Positions 51,745 to 64,000 of a DNA stretch of 64,000 nt are shown here, piece by piece. The stretch covers positions 13,116,975-13,180,974 of the forward strand of contig JACBWW010000008.1 in NCBI GenBank assembly GCA_020086605.1, written 5' to 3'. Every line of letters starts with the position of its first letter. Position 1 is the stretch's first letter. The position numbers were made by a program, and so were the translations under genes. The stretch is from Lanius collurio. Its lineage: Eukaryota > Chordata > Aves > Passeriformes > Laniidae. Below the pieces are notes generated by a model that saw only the letters and a list, made by a program, of their open reading frames with translations, was not told the DNA's origin and did not search any database.

Positions 51745-53297
51745 ATATGGTTATACCCTCTCAGTTCAGAAAAAATCAAGAATATTTGTCATTGTATGAA
51801 GGCACATTTATTCAGATATGCAGTACACTGTCATTTTAAGATTAAAATCCTTCATTTTACTAACTGGAAAATACAGAGAGTGTAGCAGTGATTGCTTGCA
51901 GCAGCTTTTCTAGACCCTTTGTTCAGAATTTCTTCCAGGGCTCTCAAGTGAAATTCTACATAGTAATTATGAAACTCAGACAATAAGAAAGTGGATTGCT
52001 AGAAGAATGAGATCTATTATTTATGACTTAGTCATGACATTTTACAATGAGGCTTAGAGAAAAAAAATTGAGATCAGGTCCTTGTTGCTTAAAATTGGAG
52101 AATGTTCATACAGCTATTACTACTAGTATGGGATTATGGATAAGGGAGCAGGAAAATAGCTTTCCTGTATCTTCATATTGAAAGAATCAAATGCCCTTAA
52201 TTTTCATTTTCTTGTTACATATTTCATAAGACTGATTCTTTTAGGTACAGAACCTCTTATGTGTAAAGCATTCATTTTTGATGTATTTACTAATAATATA
52301 AAGTCGAGATTCAGTACAAAATAAATTCTGAAAAAGCAAGCAAAGTGGTTGGCTGTATCTGCACTGAAGAAGAAGACGCTAGCTCTCATGGACAGATGTC
52401 TCTTACTGAAGTGATGTTCTGAAGGTCTGGTCAAAAATAATTGTGTAGTTTGGCAACAATTTCAAGCACAAAGTTCAAAATATACCAGTATTATTATCAA
52501 TTCTACCACTTTATGTCATTTGCTAGAGCTTCCTGTTTCTGCTAGAATGGCATGGGATAAATAGTCACCAGTTTTTTAATTAGTTGTTGAAACACACACT
52601 TGGGTGGTCCCTGATTCACTAATCCATTCCTGATGATGATCTCACCAGACCTCAGTCTAATCTAGCTTTCTGAGTTCCCTCAATACCTAATGGAGGGAGA
52701 GACAGGGATGTCTAGGATGGGAATCACTTCACCCTGGGACAAGTGTCTATGAGAAATAGGAAGAATCACATTACAGTTGTTCCTGCCTTGTCGTAGTAAC
52801 AGTAAAGAAAATTTACACAACCAGTATAAATGCAAATGTACATGCCAGCATTAGGTAAGATGAAATCACTTGTGGTAGAAGGTTGATATCAACATTATTG
52901 TTTAGAACATGATCTGCTGAATCCAGATCTTTATGTCTCAAGTAAAAACATGAATTGATTTTTGGATTAACAGAGATCATGAATTTGCCTGTTTGGTATG
53001 AACCTGTTTGTCCAGAGCAACTGTTTTTTTTGCTTCAAAGCAGTGAGAAGCAATCTTACATTTTGTTGAGTTCTTTTATTCTTAGAAGTTACCATATCAC
53101 CATAAAATGTGGAGCAAACAGATCACCCTTCATCTGGCAAATTGAGCAAACAAACACTGTACCTCCACACTTCGATCAAGAATTCAGAGTCCTCCCAATG
53201 CAGCAGTAAATCCAGCTTTGTTGTTTTTATTTTAAATAGCATGTTGTCCTTCTAAGTTCAGGATGGTTAGTCTTCTTGTAAATGGAAAGATCCATCA
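51745..53297. other. AT-rich unique non-coding DNA
   Basis: Nothing recognisable; short frames only. Confidence 0.55.
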
Positions 53298-53515
53298 ATC
53301 ACAGAATCACAGAATCAAGGGGGTTGGAAAGTCCACCCTATGACCAAACCACTACTATGTCTACCAGACCATGGCCCTGAGTGCCACATCTGGTCTTTCC
53401 TTAAATACTCGTAGGAAGGTGACTCCACCACCCACCAAGGCAGCCCATTCCAATATCTAAACCCTTCCTGTGAAGAAATTCTTCCCATTTTCTAACCTAA
53501 ATCTCCTAGTTGTAA
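53298..53515 (-). mobile_element. CR1 LINE 3' fragment
   Basis: The tail repeat TCACAGAATCACAGAATC is followed by GGGGGTTGGAAAG, ACTACTATGTCTACCAGACC and CACCACCCACCAAGGCAGCC. This is the reverse complement of a CR1-family 3' end, of a somewhat different subfamily from the copy at 54.1 kb. Confidence 0.82.
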
Positions 53516-54110
53516 CTAAAATAATATCTCAACAAGCAATGAAAAATAGAGATTTTAATTCTTGGTGTCAAAAGCATATGAAGCCATTAAAAAAACCCAA
53601 AATGAATGCCTTAGAGTAAAGCAGCAACACACTGATTTAGAAGGTCAAAGGAATTCTGTTCCTTCTTTCCAGGCATACCTGTAACTTGAAACCTACTTAG
53701 GATATGAAAATATTTGAGAAGATTTTTTAATTCTTAACAGTATTTTCCTCAGTATTTTTGTGGGCAGATGGAACTTTTCTTACATTCCTTCAGATTTTCC
53801 AAAGACTTGGGTTTTTTTTCATTCCATAATCATTTCTGACATGTAGTGATTTTGTTCTGATTCAGACTTCCCTTAATTTGGGCCTTTGTGTACATTTACT
53901 GTAAGTTACATATACTTCACTGTTAGCAGCAACATGGTTTTCGATGCTGTGCTTTCTTTCCTTTTTTTATCTGTTTTCAAAGAACTAATATTTAGGCTTA
54001 ATATCTTTCAGGCAAAATATACATTTGTCTGATGATTATGCTTTACTGCTCTTTGGTTTGTGAGTCTCATCTGTCCTGGCCTCAATCATTCTGTTCTTAT
54101 TGAGAGATTA
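53516..54110. other. AT-rich unique non-coding DNA
   Basis: Nothing recognised between two CR1 fragments. Confidence 0.55.
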
Positions 54111-54500
54111 AATCATAGAATAGTTTGAGTTGGAAGGGATTTAAAGACCTTCTAGTTCCAACCCTCCTGCCACAGACAGCGACACCTTCCACTAGTCCGA
54201 GTTACTCAGGGCCCTATCCAACCTGGCCTTAAACAAATACATGGACGGGGCATCCACAGCTTCTCTGGGAAATCTGTGCCAGTGTCCTGCCACCCTCAGA
54301 GTGAACAGTTTTTTCTCACATCTCTAATCTAAACCTACTGTCATTGAATTTAAAGCCATTACCCTTTGTTCTATCACTACACGATCTTGCAAAACAGTCT
54401 TTCTCCAGCTCTGTTGTAGATTCTGGAAGGCAGCAAGGTCTCCCAGAACCTTCTCTTCTCTATAAATCCCATTTTATTTGTCAGTCTTTGCTTTAGGGAA
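54111..54500 (-). mobile_element. CR1 LINE 3' fragment, well preserved
   Basis: Nearly the whole CR1 3' UTR is readable in reverse complement: AATCATAGAATAGTTTGAG, GACACCTTCCACTAGTCC, CCAACCTGGCCTTAAAC, GGGGCATCCACAGCTTCTC and TCATTGAATTTAAAGCCATT. It is 5'-truncated at about 390 bp. Confidence 0.93.
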
Positions 54501-55258
54501 CTTCTTAGTCATTAGGCATTACTGTGTTTCTAGTTTTTCAATGATTCTGATGACCTTAGATCTTTTAGAGAGATGCACCCTACCCTTGTAGGCAGCATCA
54601 CAAACCACAGAAGCAAAATAAGGTCTTTTTTTCAATGAATAGCTGGAGGGGGAATCTCAGGTTCTGAATTTGATTTCCTATGCGCTGCTCACAGCTCATT
54701 GACAGCAGTAAGAGTTCCCTGTGATACTTGAGAACAGACATTTCTGAATGTCATTCTGGGCCCAACAATACTTCCTATCATAAAACAAAATTATCATGAA
54801 AGAGTAAATCTCAACTTCAGGAATATTTTAAGAAAAAAAAAAACCCAAAGAAGTCAGTTTTTATTTCAAACATAACTGTAGAAGATTGATTTTGGATCAT
54901 CTGAATGAAACTTATAGTGTACTTTATGTTTTCAATATCTGTGTGTATGCAGTCAAACAAGCAATGACATTCTAAACTGGGAGACTTTCTTCAATAGAAT
55001 TAATCATTATCATTTTTATTTTTCACTGACAAAGCTGACTGAAACAATCATAGATTTCACAGGAAACAGTCATGGGTATTGCTCTTCTCAGAATAAGTAA
55101 AATTACTTTCTCAGACTTAATTTAGGATTTTGTATGCTGTGCAAACATCTACACAGTATAAACACTCTGGGCTTCCAAAGAGGAGATGACTCCTCATTCA
55201 AGAAAATCCTCTCTTTAATTTGTTTCACGTAGTGCCATGCTCGTGCTCATGAATCAGA
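54501..55258. other. AT-rich unique non-coding DNA
   Basis: Nothing recognisable. Confidence 0.5.
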
Positions 55259-55780
55259 TGCTGAGGCGGTGCAGCCGATCCCTGAGCATCCCACATGGAG
55301 TCTGCTTAGGGCAGAGCAAAGATAGTGCAGCACCTGGGGTGGGTGAAGGCGTACAAACACAAGCAGTGAAGCAGGTACTGCTGGAGACAAAGAAGTCAGA
55401 GGGGCTCTTTATATAAAGTTCTACGAACACGGTTTATTCTGAGCATGAAAGGATCCAGGGACAAAGTTCACAGATAACAGAGGGCCTAGGGATTAAGTAC
55501 GGGGAGGAGAAGGGACAGGGGAAAGGCCAGGAACCAATGGAGTGAGGACTTTGGGGAGGAGCTTAGGCAGGGCCAGGGTACATAAAGCATGGAAGAACAT
55601 GAAGGGAGGAGTTGGGATACAAGACCAATGGAGTGTGGAAGAAAGGAGAACATTCTGTAACTGGGACTAAATAGGGAAAAAGGGGTGGAGGGCCAACAGG
55701 CCAACTGTTGAAGGATAATCTACATAACAAAACAGAGGACTATGGGATGTCAGCCTAGCCAAAGAGGCTCCTCTGTACAT
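55259..55780 (-). mobile_element. Retroviral LTR, minus orientation
   Basis: TTTATT at 55433-55438 on the plus strand is an AATAAA on the minus strand, followed (minus) by a U5-like stretch ending about TGCTGAGGCGGTGC (plus, 55259). The purine-rich plus strand from 55480 to 55690 with ACCAATGG motifs (about 55530 and 55625) resembles a U3. A possible start is TGTACAGAGGAGCC on the minus strand (55780). No target duplication was found, so both edges are approximate. Confidence 0.58.
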
Positions 55781-56299
55781 TGGCACCTGCCCACCAGCAT
55801 ACTTCTGCTGTTGGAGGGCCGTGTGGCTCCTTGGTCATCTTTGCAGTGGCCTTGACCACTGCAACAATATAGACTGTGGAAAATGCGTGGAAGCTTGAGA
55901 ATGCTTTTCTTACTTCCCATGCAAGCTGATAGGAGCTGATGGTTGCTTTTACTTGTTGCCATGAATAGCAATCAGTTAATGTTTCCCATCTCTTTAGATG
56001 TCAACTTGCTTTACCACAATTTGTTGACAATTTTCTTTCCCCTATAACACATAAATTTTTTGGAGAATACTAAAGGCACTGCAACAGCCTAAACACAGGC
56101 CTTATTATGAATAAGAAGTGGAGGAAATTGGGATGAAGTTTTATTACTTTATATTTGGCTAACAAAACACAAAGTAGACTTTTTTTTTTTTTTGCATGAC
56201 TTACGTAATAGTACACAGTTATACTATGAAAGCAAATATGGAGAGGCTAGACAAGTTTTTTATCTCCAAACTTGGGGCTGCATAGTTTACTTCTGAGCA

Positions 56300-57195
56300 T
56301 AGATCAATAGGTCTGTGTTGGCTAATGGAACTTAGTCTAACTGGTGGCTGGTCACTTGTGGCATTCCCAAGGTCTCAGTAGTGGCGCCTGTCCTTTTTAA
56401 CAATTATATCAATGATGTGGGGATCAAGAGCATGCTCAATCAATTCATGGAGGGTAGGAAGGCTCTGTAGAGGGGATGAGTGGAGGCCAATGGTGTGAGG
56501 TTCAGCAAGGCCCAGTGCCAGATCCTGCCCTGGGGTCACAACAACCCCAGGCAGTGCCACAGGCTGGGGCAGAGTGGCTGCAAAGCTGCCCACAGGAAAA
56601 GGACCTGGGAGTGCTGGTGACAGCAGCTGAACATGAGCCAGGGTGTGCCCAGGTGGCCAAGAAGGCCAATGGCATCCTGGCCTGTACCAGCAACAGTGTG
56701 GCCAGCAGGACCAGGGCAGGGATTGTCCCCCTGTACTTGACACTGGTGAGGCCACACCTCAAATTCTGTGTCCGGTTTTGGGACCTCTGATCCTAAGTTT
56801 TGGGATCCTCATTTGGAGATCTTGGTTTGTGCAGTCTTGGGAAGAGGAGGGTTGGGGGGAACCTCATCACTCTCTACAGCTACCTAAAGGAGGTTGTAGC
56901 AAGGTGACAGTCAGTCTCTGTCACCATGTCTCAAGTGAAAGGCTGAAAAGAAATAGGACAAATTGCATTAGGGGAGGTTCAGATTAGATATTAGAACAAA
57001 AAACATCACTGAAAGAGTGCTTAGGCACTGGAATAACTTGTGTAGGGAGGTGGTAGAGTCATCATCTCTGGAAGTGTTCAAAAGGTGTGTGGTTGTGACA
57101 CTTGGAGATTGTTTAGGGGTGATTGTAATGGTGCTAGGTTGATGGTTGGACTAGATGATATTGAAAGTCTCTTCCAACTTTAATGGAAAGTGATT
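56300..57195 (+). mobile_element. CR1 LINE 3' part
   Basis: The 3' part of ORF2 is clear: TTAACAATTATATCAATGATG, CTGGGAGTGCTGGTGACAGC, GAACATGAGCCAGGGTGTGC, AAGAAGGCCAATGGCATCCT and the GAGGCCACACCTCAAATTCTG segment. It is followed by the 3' UTR up to GTCTCTTCCAACTTTAATGG near 57190. Near 56790 a short unrelated-looking segment replaces expected sequence, suggesting an internal deletion. The reading frame is broken: open pieces of 104 and 114 codons in different frames. Confidence 0.9.
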
Positions 57196-60100
57196 TTGTT
57201 TAATGGAAAACTTCAGAGCAGCGTGGGTCTAGTAGTGACCATTTTAATTTGGTTGAATTTTAGTGATGATATGGGAAGATAATGCAAAAAGACAGGACGC
57301 AAACCAAACAATATGGCACTGTTGATTTATAAGGTAGACCAGGTGAGTGAAAGGTGATGTCAGGGAGACTGTCTCATTCACATTTGCACACTGGTACGTA
57401 TCATCAGCTTATACCTTCCCCAATTCCCACTCTGACTAGGTGGTACAACTGAGCTTCAGGGAATGTGGCCCTCCCTCTGACCAGTCTTAGCCTGGGCAAC
57501 AGCTTAGCTTCTGCGTGTTACCATTCCTCTGTCTGAGTATACTTCTCCTGTGTGGTGTTGGACACCTGCACATGTTCTACTGCTGTTAGTTTTATAGCCA
57601 GATGTTGCCTGAGATCACCATAAAGATGGTCCCTGATGATTTTTCTACATACCTTTGCAGATACTTCACCTGTTGGTTGTTGCTTATTAAACTCTATCCC
57701 TGCTTGCTGGGGCTTGTTAAACTCATTTCTTCTCACATCATATTTGTCTCAAAACATGGCCATGGAACTCCCTTGTCATAAGAGAAAGACAAAAAGAGCT
57801 CATAAGAAACCAGCATTCAACACCGTGAAGTCATATTCATACCACGCATTTGATGGATGTGTAAAGGTCAGTTCCAGAACCCCCGTCCTCACATCCCTGC
57901 TTCAGATATCTCTACAGCAAATTTCATGCTACATGGATGAAAGATGAGTGTGCTGTCTTTCATTCTGTTTCATAAATAGCATCATTTTTCTTAGAATTCT
58001 GCAAAAAAATGCAGTGATTTCAGGAAATCTTTACATAGCACATCATACACATCAGTAGTCTTGCCTGCGATATATTGTCACTACAGCAGAAAATGCATAA
58101 TGAGCATTACTCTTAAGATTTTCTTTCTGCTGTCTTAATTAAACAAACATTCTATCTCACTTTACTGCTGGTTCTGTAAGTTGGCTGATTTGTTTTCTTA
58201 ATATTAATTGGTTCTTTGAAATAATTCACAATAAATTTGATTCCTTGAGGAAATATCAGGACCATTTTGTCCTTTAGAATATTTTCCAGTGAACTCTACA
58301 GAAGAATGAATTCATTTCCAAAAGAAATACCATTCTCTATGACCCATAAATACATAATGGATGTAACTATTGTTTATATTATTCCTCTTTATCCCTTCCA
58401 CAATGATCACACAAACATACTACCTATTCTTTTTACCATTACAACTGCAAGACCTTTTTTCCTATCTATGGGAAGCCTAACATGCATCTTTAAGAGCTGA
58501 ATACTAATTCTCCAAATAGTCAATTGCAGTAAGACAGCAACTCTTTAGGTGTAAGCTGATCCTCTCTAATGTCCCAATAGCAGCTTGTTATCATATGAGA
58601 AGTAAAAACAAGAAAAAGATGCTATACAAAGTTTTAGATATTTCTGTGGCTTGTGAAAGTTAGAGTAATGAATACTTATGAGGCATTTTTCCTCAGATCC
58701 CCCATTTCAACACATATATGCATTTAACACACACAAAAAATATTTACAGCTTATATCAGCAGGAGGGTCTGCAGCATTGTTAGTTCATACTTTGATATTT
58801 GACTTGAATGAACATGCATTATAGCTGTGTACCACAACAATGTTCTCTGAATTTGTTGTGTGGGGGGACACAATAATTTATTTGATCATCAGATTTCTTT
58901 TTTAGTTCTTACCTAAATATTTTTGGAATATGAAGAAGTCTTTTGAAGAAGACAAACAGTATCTGACAATTGCAATATACAAAAGATATATAAGAATTAT
59001 CATTATTTAAAATCTTTGATCAGTTTTTAATGGTCTAGTGTTATGCACTACCTTGTGGTTAGTTTTTTATTGTAGTCAGCTTTTTGTTGTAGTCTGCCAT
59101 TGTCCCATGTAGCACAGAATCCTATGGTGACAAGATTTGTTGTAATATGTCATGGGATGAAACAAGGCTCTGGAGTCTGTTTTTCTCTTCTGTCCCCAGT
59201 TTAGACTGCTACACCAGCAGTCATAATGAATAGTGTGTCAGAGATGCTTCTTCCTTAAACTTAGTCTCTAGTGGATAATTGTCAATAGACCATCCTGAAT
59301 GGAATTACACAGAAAAATCACTGTGAGTACACAGCTTGCCTGTTCCATTGCGTTTCAGTAGTGACAACTCATCCCCCCCATCCCCCCCCCCCCCCGCAAC
59401 TTTCTGAAAACCTAAAGCATTTATATTTTGTGATATGGTATTCTGGCTTCTGTCTCAGAAGGTAAGGTGCATTTAATCCACTGTGAACAAAGCGCACTTG
59501 GAAAAGCTATCCATGTCTTTTTATTGCTCTCTTTTAACCGAAGTTCCCTTCCACCGTCCTTCTTAGCTATACTTAATCAATCATGTATGTTTTTCAACTT
59601 TATCTAGAACAGAGAGAAAAGCTGACTGATCAGTAGACTTCATTTGAATATAAAGAACTTCTTAAATAGATTTTTAAAGATTCCTTGTAAAGCTGTCTGA
59701 CTCTTTCACTAAGGCGTTAATTTTCTTGTTTTGCTTTTTGTGGAAATGTTTCCATCTATTTTTCATTACTGCTTCATCAAATATGCATTTATGTTAACTT
59801 CTTTAATGATGAAATGCAATTGGGATAATGAATGTGTTTATTCTTCCACTAACTCAAGTCTATGCAACAGCAGAATTGTTTTCCTCTTACAGGTACTTCA
59901 TCTAGCAAGTATTTTATTGTATGCTCTTTCTTTGGATATCTTTCCATGTGGAAATAGCTTGCAATTAAATAGTATCATTCAAAGAAGGAATGCATTTTTA
60001 ACACCATTTCGCAGAGAGGTCCTATCATCTTAATTATGTTTGCTCTCTGGGCTTTTTCCTTTATTTTCTTAATTTTGTTTATGATGTGAATTTTCATACA

Positions 60101-61571
60101 CTTGTAACTGTATTTAAAAACTATGCTTCAAGCATGCAGCAAATGAAGGCTTAGATGACTTATGGAACTTGAATATGTTTTAAAGTACCAGATAATCAGA
60201 ATCTCCCTTTCAAGGGGAATTGTATTTTATGAGGGATCTCTTTTAATTCATATCGATAAGGAAATATCAGTGCTAACTTTGTAAGTATCACATATAATTG
60301 TGAGGATTTCAGATAACAGTGATGCTAACAGTAAGAAGAAATGGTCTCTCAAATTCTTCATAGAGAGAACAGGTCATTATTGTCAGGACTTATGGGGATA
60401 TTGGACCCTTGTACAGGACTTAGGGTGGAAGAAAATTTTTGAAAGAACGGATCAGACATCTGCTGAGAATTGCAGTCTATCTGACAGAGTGCCTTTGACA
60501 CACAGACCTTCTGTGTTAGGTCTGTCTGATTCTTCTTTGTGTAACCATGGATGGATTTAGGTGGGGGGAAAGAGATTCTGGAAGCAGCTATGGAAGCTGT
60601 CAAAAGTGGAATTAAGATCCAAAATACAGTTGTATGGTTTTTGTTTCTCTTTATCTATAGGGGTTTTTTGTGGTTTTGTTCTGGTTTTGTTTTTGTTTAT
60701 CATGGCTATTTTTTATTTTTGGGGGGAAATACAGTGGAAATAGGTTTCCAGAGATGAAAGGACCTGGATGTCTATTCAAATACGGCTTTTTGCATTAGCT
60801 TATTTGGGGAATCAGGGTGATTAATCACTAGAGTAATCAAAGAATTTCTAAACTATGTAGCTGGTCTCAGATGATCAGCTCCAGAATGAACCTAAAATAA
60901 CTGTTTTCAGACTCATGTGTGGTTTGTCTTTTTGCCATGACGGCATCTTCAGAGATCCACAAGCAAATTAACCTTGACTGAATAACTATGTAAGGTCAGT
61001 AAAAAAAAGAAGGCCTATGATATTGTTCTGTAATCTGAAACGTAGGACTTCTAGCTTGTGTTTGTTATCAGAAATGGAATAAATATGAACAAGCTCTGCA
61101 ATGGGGAGATGTTCCCCACAGATCTTACTCAGCTTCAGAGATTTGCAATTGACTGTCATTGTAGGGTTTTATTCTGCTCGTGTGTAGGAAGATAGGTCTG
61201 ATTCATGGAACCCTAATTGTGTGGGAAGAAAAAAGCAAGAATCTTCAAGGCTTTCTCTCTCATCTTTCCAAAGAATGCATCTCTAAATGGCAGTCATATC
61301 TGATGTTCAGAAGTGATTTTGCTCTGAGAAGGTGAACCACAGATTGCAGTGATGAAGAGCTGTGAGATAGGGCAAAAATCAAATAGCATAAACACACCAA
61401 GAATCAATGAAGGAAGTTAAGTTTTGCTGTAGTGTAACTGTTACAACCTGAGAAACCCAGTGCAGTTACTTTGCTTTTATTCTAAATATTATAGATACAA
61501 AAAATTACAAAATTTGCCTAGAACTGACAATATCAAGGAAGTAAAACTTTGCCTTTTCAACTCTTGCCTCT
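57196..61571. other. Mostly unique non-coding DNA
   Basis: The first 750 bp (57200-57950) is less AT-rich and could be a degraded retroelement, but I found no LTR ends or protein match. A 72-codon minus frame at 57518-57736 contains two similar EFNK-type segments and is not recognised. The rest is AT-rich with a C-tract near 59.4 kb and no genes. Confidence 0.45.
59373..59395. repeat. C-homopolymer tract
   Basis: Seven C (59373-59379), AT, then 14 C (59382-59395). It is G-rich on the minus strand and error-prone for sequencing. Confidence 0.9.
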
Positions 61572-61777
61572 TAATGTAATACACAAGCTTTCATTTTGAT
61601 TTCATGTGCTAGCAATATTACCTATAGCAGTACCCTGAAAGTTTCCATATTTGGTTTTATAACTCTTCAAAGAATAATGTAATACACAAGCTTTCATTTT
61701 GATTTCATGTGCTGGCAATATTACCTATAGCAGTACCCTGAAAGTTTCCATATTTGGTTTTATAACTCTTCAAAGAA
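61572..61777. repeat. 103-bp tandem duplication, 102/103 identical
   Basis: Unit 1 (61572-61674) and unit 2 (61675-61777) begin TAATGTAATACACAAGC and end CTTCAAAGAA. The only difference seen is A at 61611 against G at 61714. No transposon ends or gene overlap it, so it is a recent local duplication of AT-rich DNA. Confidence 0.95.
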
Positions 61778-64000
61778 TATCAGTGAGATTTTCCCTCAGT
61801 TAAAATTAAAACTAAATAATTTTTTCTTCACTTAAGACAATGATGGAATTTTCTCACTGAAAATGACAGCTCTGTAGGTTATGAAGCAATGAAAAAAATC
61901 TAGTATTTTTAGTATCTTTTAGATTAATACTACTCCCCTTTTGCATGCTGCACATTCATATAAATTTAATATGAATGAGATACTAATCTCACATATTTTC
62001 CTGGAAGCTAATGGTAGCTTTGTCTTGCTCATGTTTTTGTGACTGATCCTGAGTTTTGTAAATTGCTTTCCCCTATAATTTTCAAAATGTCAAAATAAAA
62101 CCCAGCAAAACAGTAATTTCTGAATCTGTTTGATTTTTAAAATATGGTCCTAAATAGTAGTTTATAATGAAACTGTCTCTATTGGAGACAAGACCTGGAG
62201 ATAAGTTTTATTATGAATTTCATGTTGAACAGTAGCTCTAAACAATATGTGCTGGACTTATGACACCAGTTGGCCTCCTAAATGACAGATTGTGCTGATG
62301 AGCTCTTTAACTGCTCTTGAATTTGCATGCTGGGTGATAGGCACTGGTAATACATACCCCTGTAGAAGGGATGTGGTACATTTATATTACACTGAGCTGC
62401 CTGAAACAGGGAACAGAATGTGTTGCTACGGATACAAGGAAGAGCAGAACTGAGCCAATGCTGTGCTGGAAAATTACCTTTATCACTGTAAAAGGAAAAC
62501 AAGAATAATTAATTTTGTTACACAGTTTCAGGTGGCCATCCAGCTATTCATCGAGAAAGATACTGATTTGACATTTTTCCTATTAAAGTCTTTGTGCTGA
62601 CTAACCTTCTAGACAGGAAGCCAGAAAAGATGCAAAATTGCCTCAATTCTGAAACAACATAGTTAAAAAAATACAATTTTGATTACATTTGTATAAATAA
62701 TTACAATAAATCTTAAAAATAATATTTTCTGACCTCAAAAAGCAGCTTTTCCATTTGTTGCATTTTGAAAAGCTGAAGATTCAGCATCTGAAAAATTCCA
62801 ATAACTCCAGTTAATCTGTTCTGATTGTCCTCTCCAGTAAAAGAAATTATAAATTAAATCATATCAATGAGTATGTTTCCCATGACTAACATTTTACCTT
62901 GTTTTTTACAAATGCACAGTCTGGATCAAATTGGGTTCAACAGTGATGGAACAAGAAAAGACTGTACAATAACATTTACAAAATCCATGAAGATGCCGGC
63001 AACTGTCTCCATTGTTTAAGCAGGCTTAAAAAACGAGTATAAGTGACTTCCACTTCCTTCTGGTTGATCCTGTTACTTAAAAGACAACCAGAAACCAGCA
63101 AAAAAATTAACAAATGCTCTCTCAGTCATAATAAGTTAGAAGCCCTATCTGGCCATGTTAGTAAAGGAATAAACAATCTTTGGTGTGTACATCCTACTCT
63201 ATCAGATGTAGATCTCTAGGCAGGCTGCAAAATTGCCTTTAAGTTATTTGTTTTGCCATTTGAACTTGAAATATTGTTTTATGGCTTCTACTATGGCTTA
63301 TGCTTTAAAGTATCTGGTGCTTGTGGTATTTTAATTTATATTCTAGCACCAACAGAACATAGACACTAACCAAACATCAGGCAAGCTAAACTAAAAGAAT
63401 AGAAATGAGGAATCAAGGAACATAAGGCTCAAAGGGAAAATGGAGAGAAATCTTCCTAGATTATTTCAGTACCATAAATGCTTTTCATTAGTCCTACCAC
63501 AGAGAATGAAAACACTTCCTGACAATTGGCACAGCCATGCTTTCTTCCTACATACTCTGCTTTTAAATCTCTGCTGCTCCCAGATAGGTGATCACACTAC
63601 TATCCTTGTTTACCTAATCAGTTGTAGGACCTTGCACTTTACAAGCTGATCACTGTTCTGAATGAAATGCTGCCTTTACTATTCCTCATTTGTATCTATT
63701 TCAATGATTACTTAGTAGTTTTTGTGAGAGAAGGTGAAGACTTTGCCTATTAAGAGCAAGAAAGGTAGTGTTTCTCTGGCAAACAGACCTTAAATAATTG
63801 GACTGTGAACAGCTTTTGTTTCCAGTACTGTGCACTTAGAAGGGGCCAACTTAGTTGTCAACTCTGAATTCTGCTTTTAAATAAATGTTAGACCTTTCAT
63901 GATTCAATATTTTCCAGGAAATCTGCCAAGTATGAGGTTAAAACTTCCATTACAAGCTACTTTTCTTGTTGCTGTACAACTATAGCAAAAGTCAGCGAAG
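61778..64000. other. AT-rich unique non-coding DNA
   Basis: Nothing recognisable; short frames only. Confidence 0.55.

Overview
The window is vertebrate nuclear DNA, almost certainly from a bird. The evidence is the repeat content: many copies of the avian CR1 (chicken repeat 1) LINE in both orientations, and several LTRs of types I recognise from bird genomes, including ERVL-like LTRs whose first bases resemble TGTCCTGG, TGTAGTGG and TGTAGTGGGTTGA. A neoavian bird, possibly a passerine, fits best, but species and chromosome cannot be fixed from sequence alone. The DNA is AT-rich, stop-codon dense and looks like intergenic or long-intron sequence. I found no complete protein-coding gene and no convincing tRNA, rRNA or CRISPR array. 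Almost all open frames are short chance frames or lie inside repeats.

Layout. 1-5.85 kb: unique AT-rich DNA with one microsatellite. 5.85-7.86 kb: a 5'-truncation-free but 3'-less ERVL provirus (5' LTR, primer-binding-site-like segment, decayed gag and pol pieces including a YVDD box). 7.86-17.86 kb: unique DNA with a CR1 tail remnant and one candidate exon near 11.6 kb. 17.87-20.46 kb: a 2.6-kb CR1 LINE with endonuclease and reverse transcriptase remnants. 21.95-22.48 kb: minus-strand LTR. 22.5-28.8 kb: unique DNA with a poly-T tract and a candidate 66-bp exon at 27.8 kb. 28.8-29.55 kb: two CR1 tails and a truncated LTR. 35.2 kb: CR1 tail. 36.4-39.3 kb: a cluster of three LTR-type elements, two of them solo LTRs with exact 5-bp target-site duplications. 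41.1-43.0 kb: an unassigned block, a GC-rich CpG-island-like block and a CR1 fragment. 45.25-46.19 kb: an LTR interrupted by a 393-base assembly gap. 46.4-47.4 kb: old CR1. 49.4 kb: long GATA/GACA microsatellite. 50.1-51.75 kb: CR1 tail and two neighbouring LTRs. 53.3-57.2 kb: two CR1 tails, a minus-strand LTR and a larger CR1 3' part. 57.2-64 kb: unique DNA with a C-tract and a recent 103-bp tandem duplication.

There is no operon-like or pathway context. The history readable here is repeated retrotransposition (CR1 by target-primed reverse transcription; ERVs by integration followed by LTR-LTR recombination to solo LTRs) into otherwise unremarkable DNA. The parts most worth testing for host function are the GC-rich block at 41.8-42.7 kb and the two or three candidate exons. 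I saw nothing I would call a previously undescribed system.
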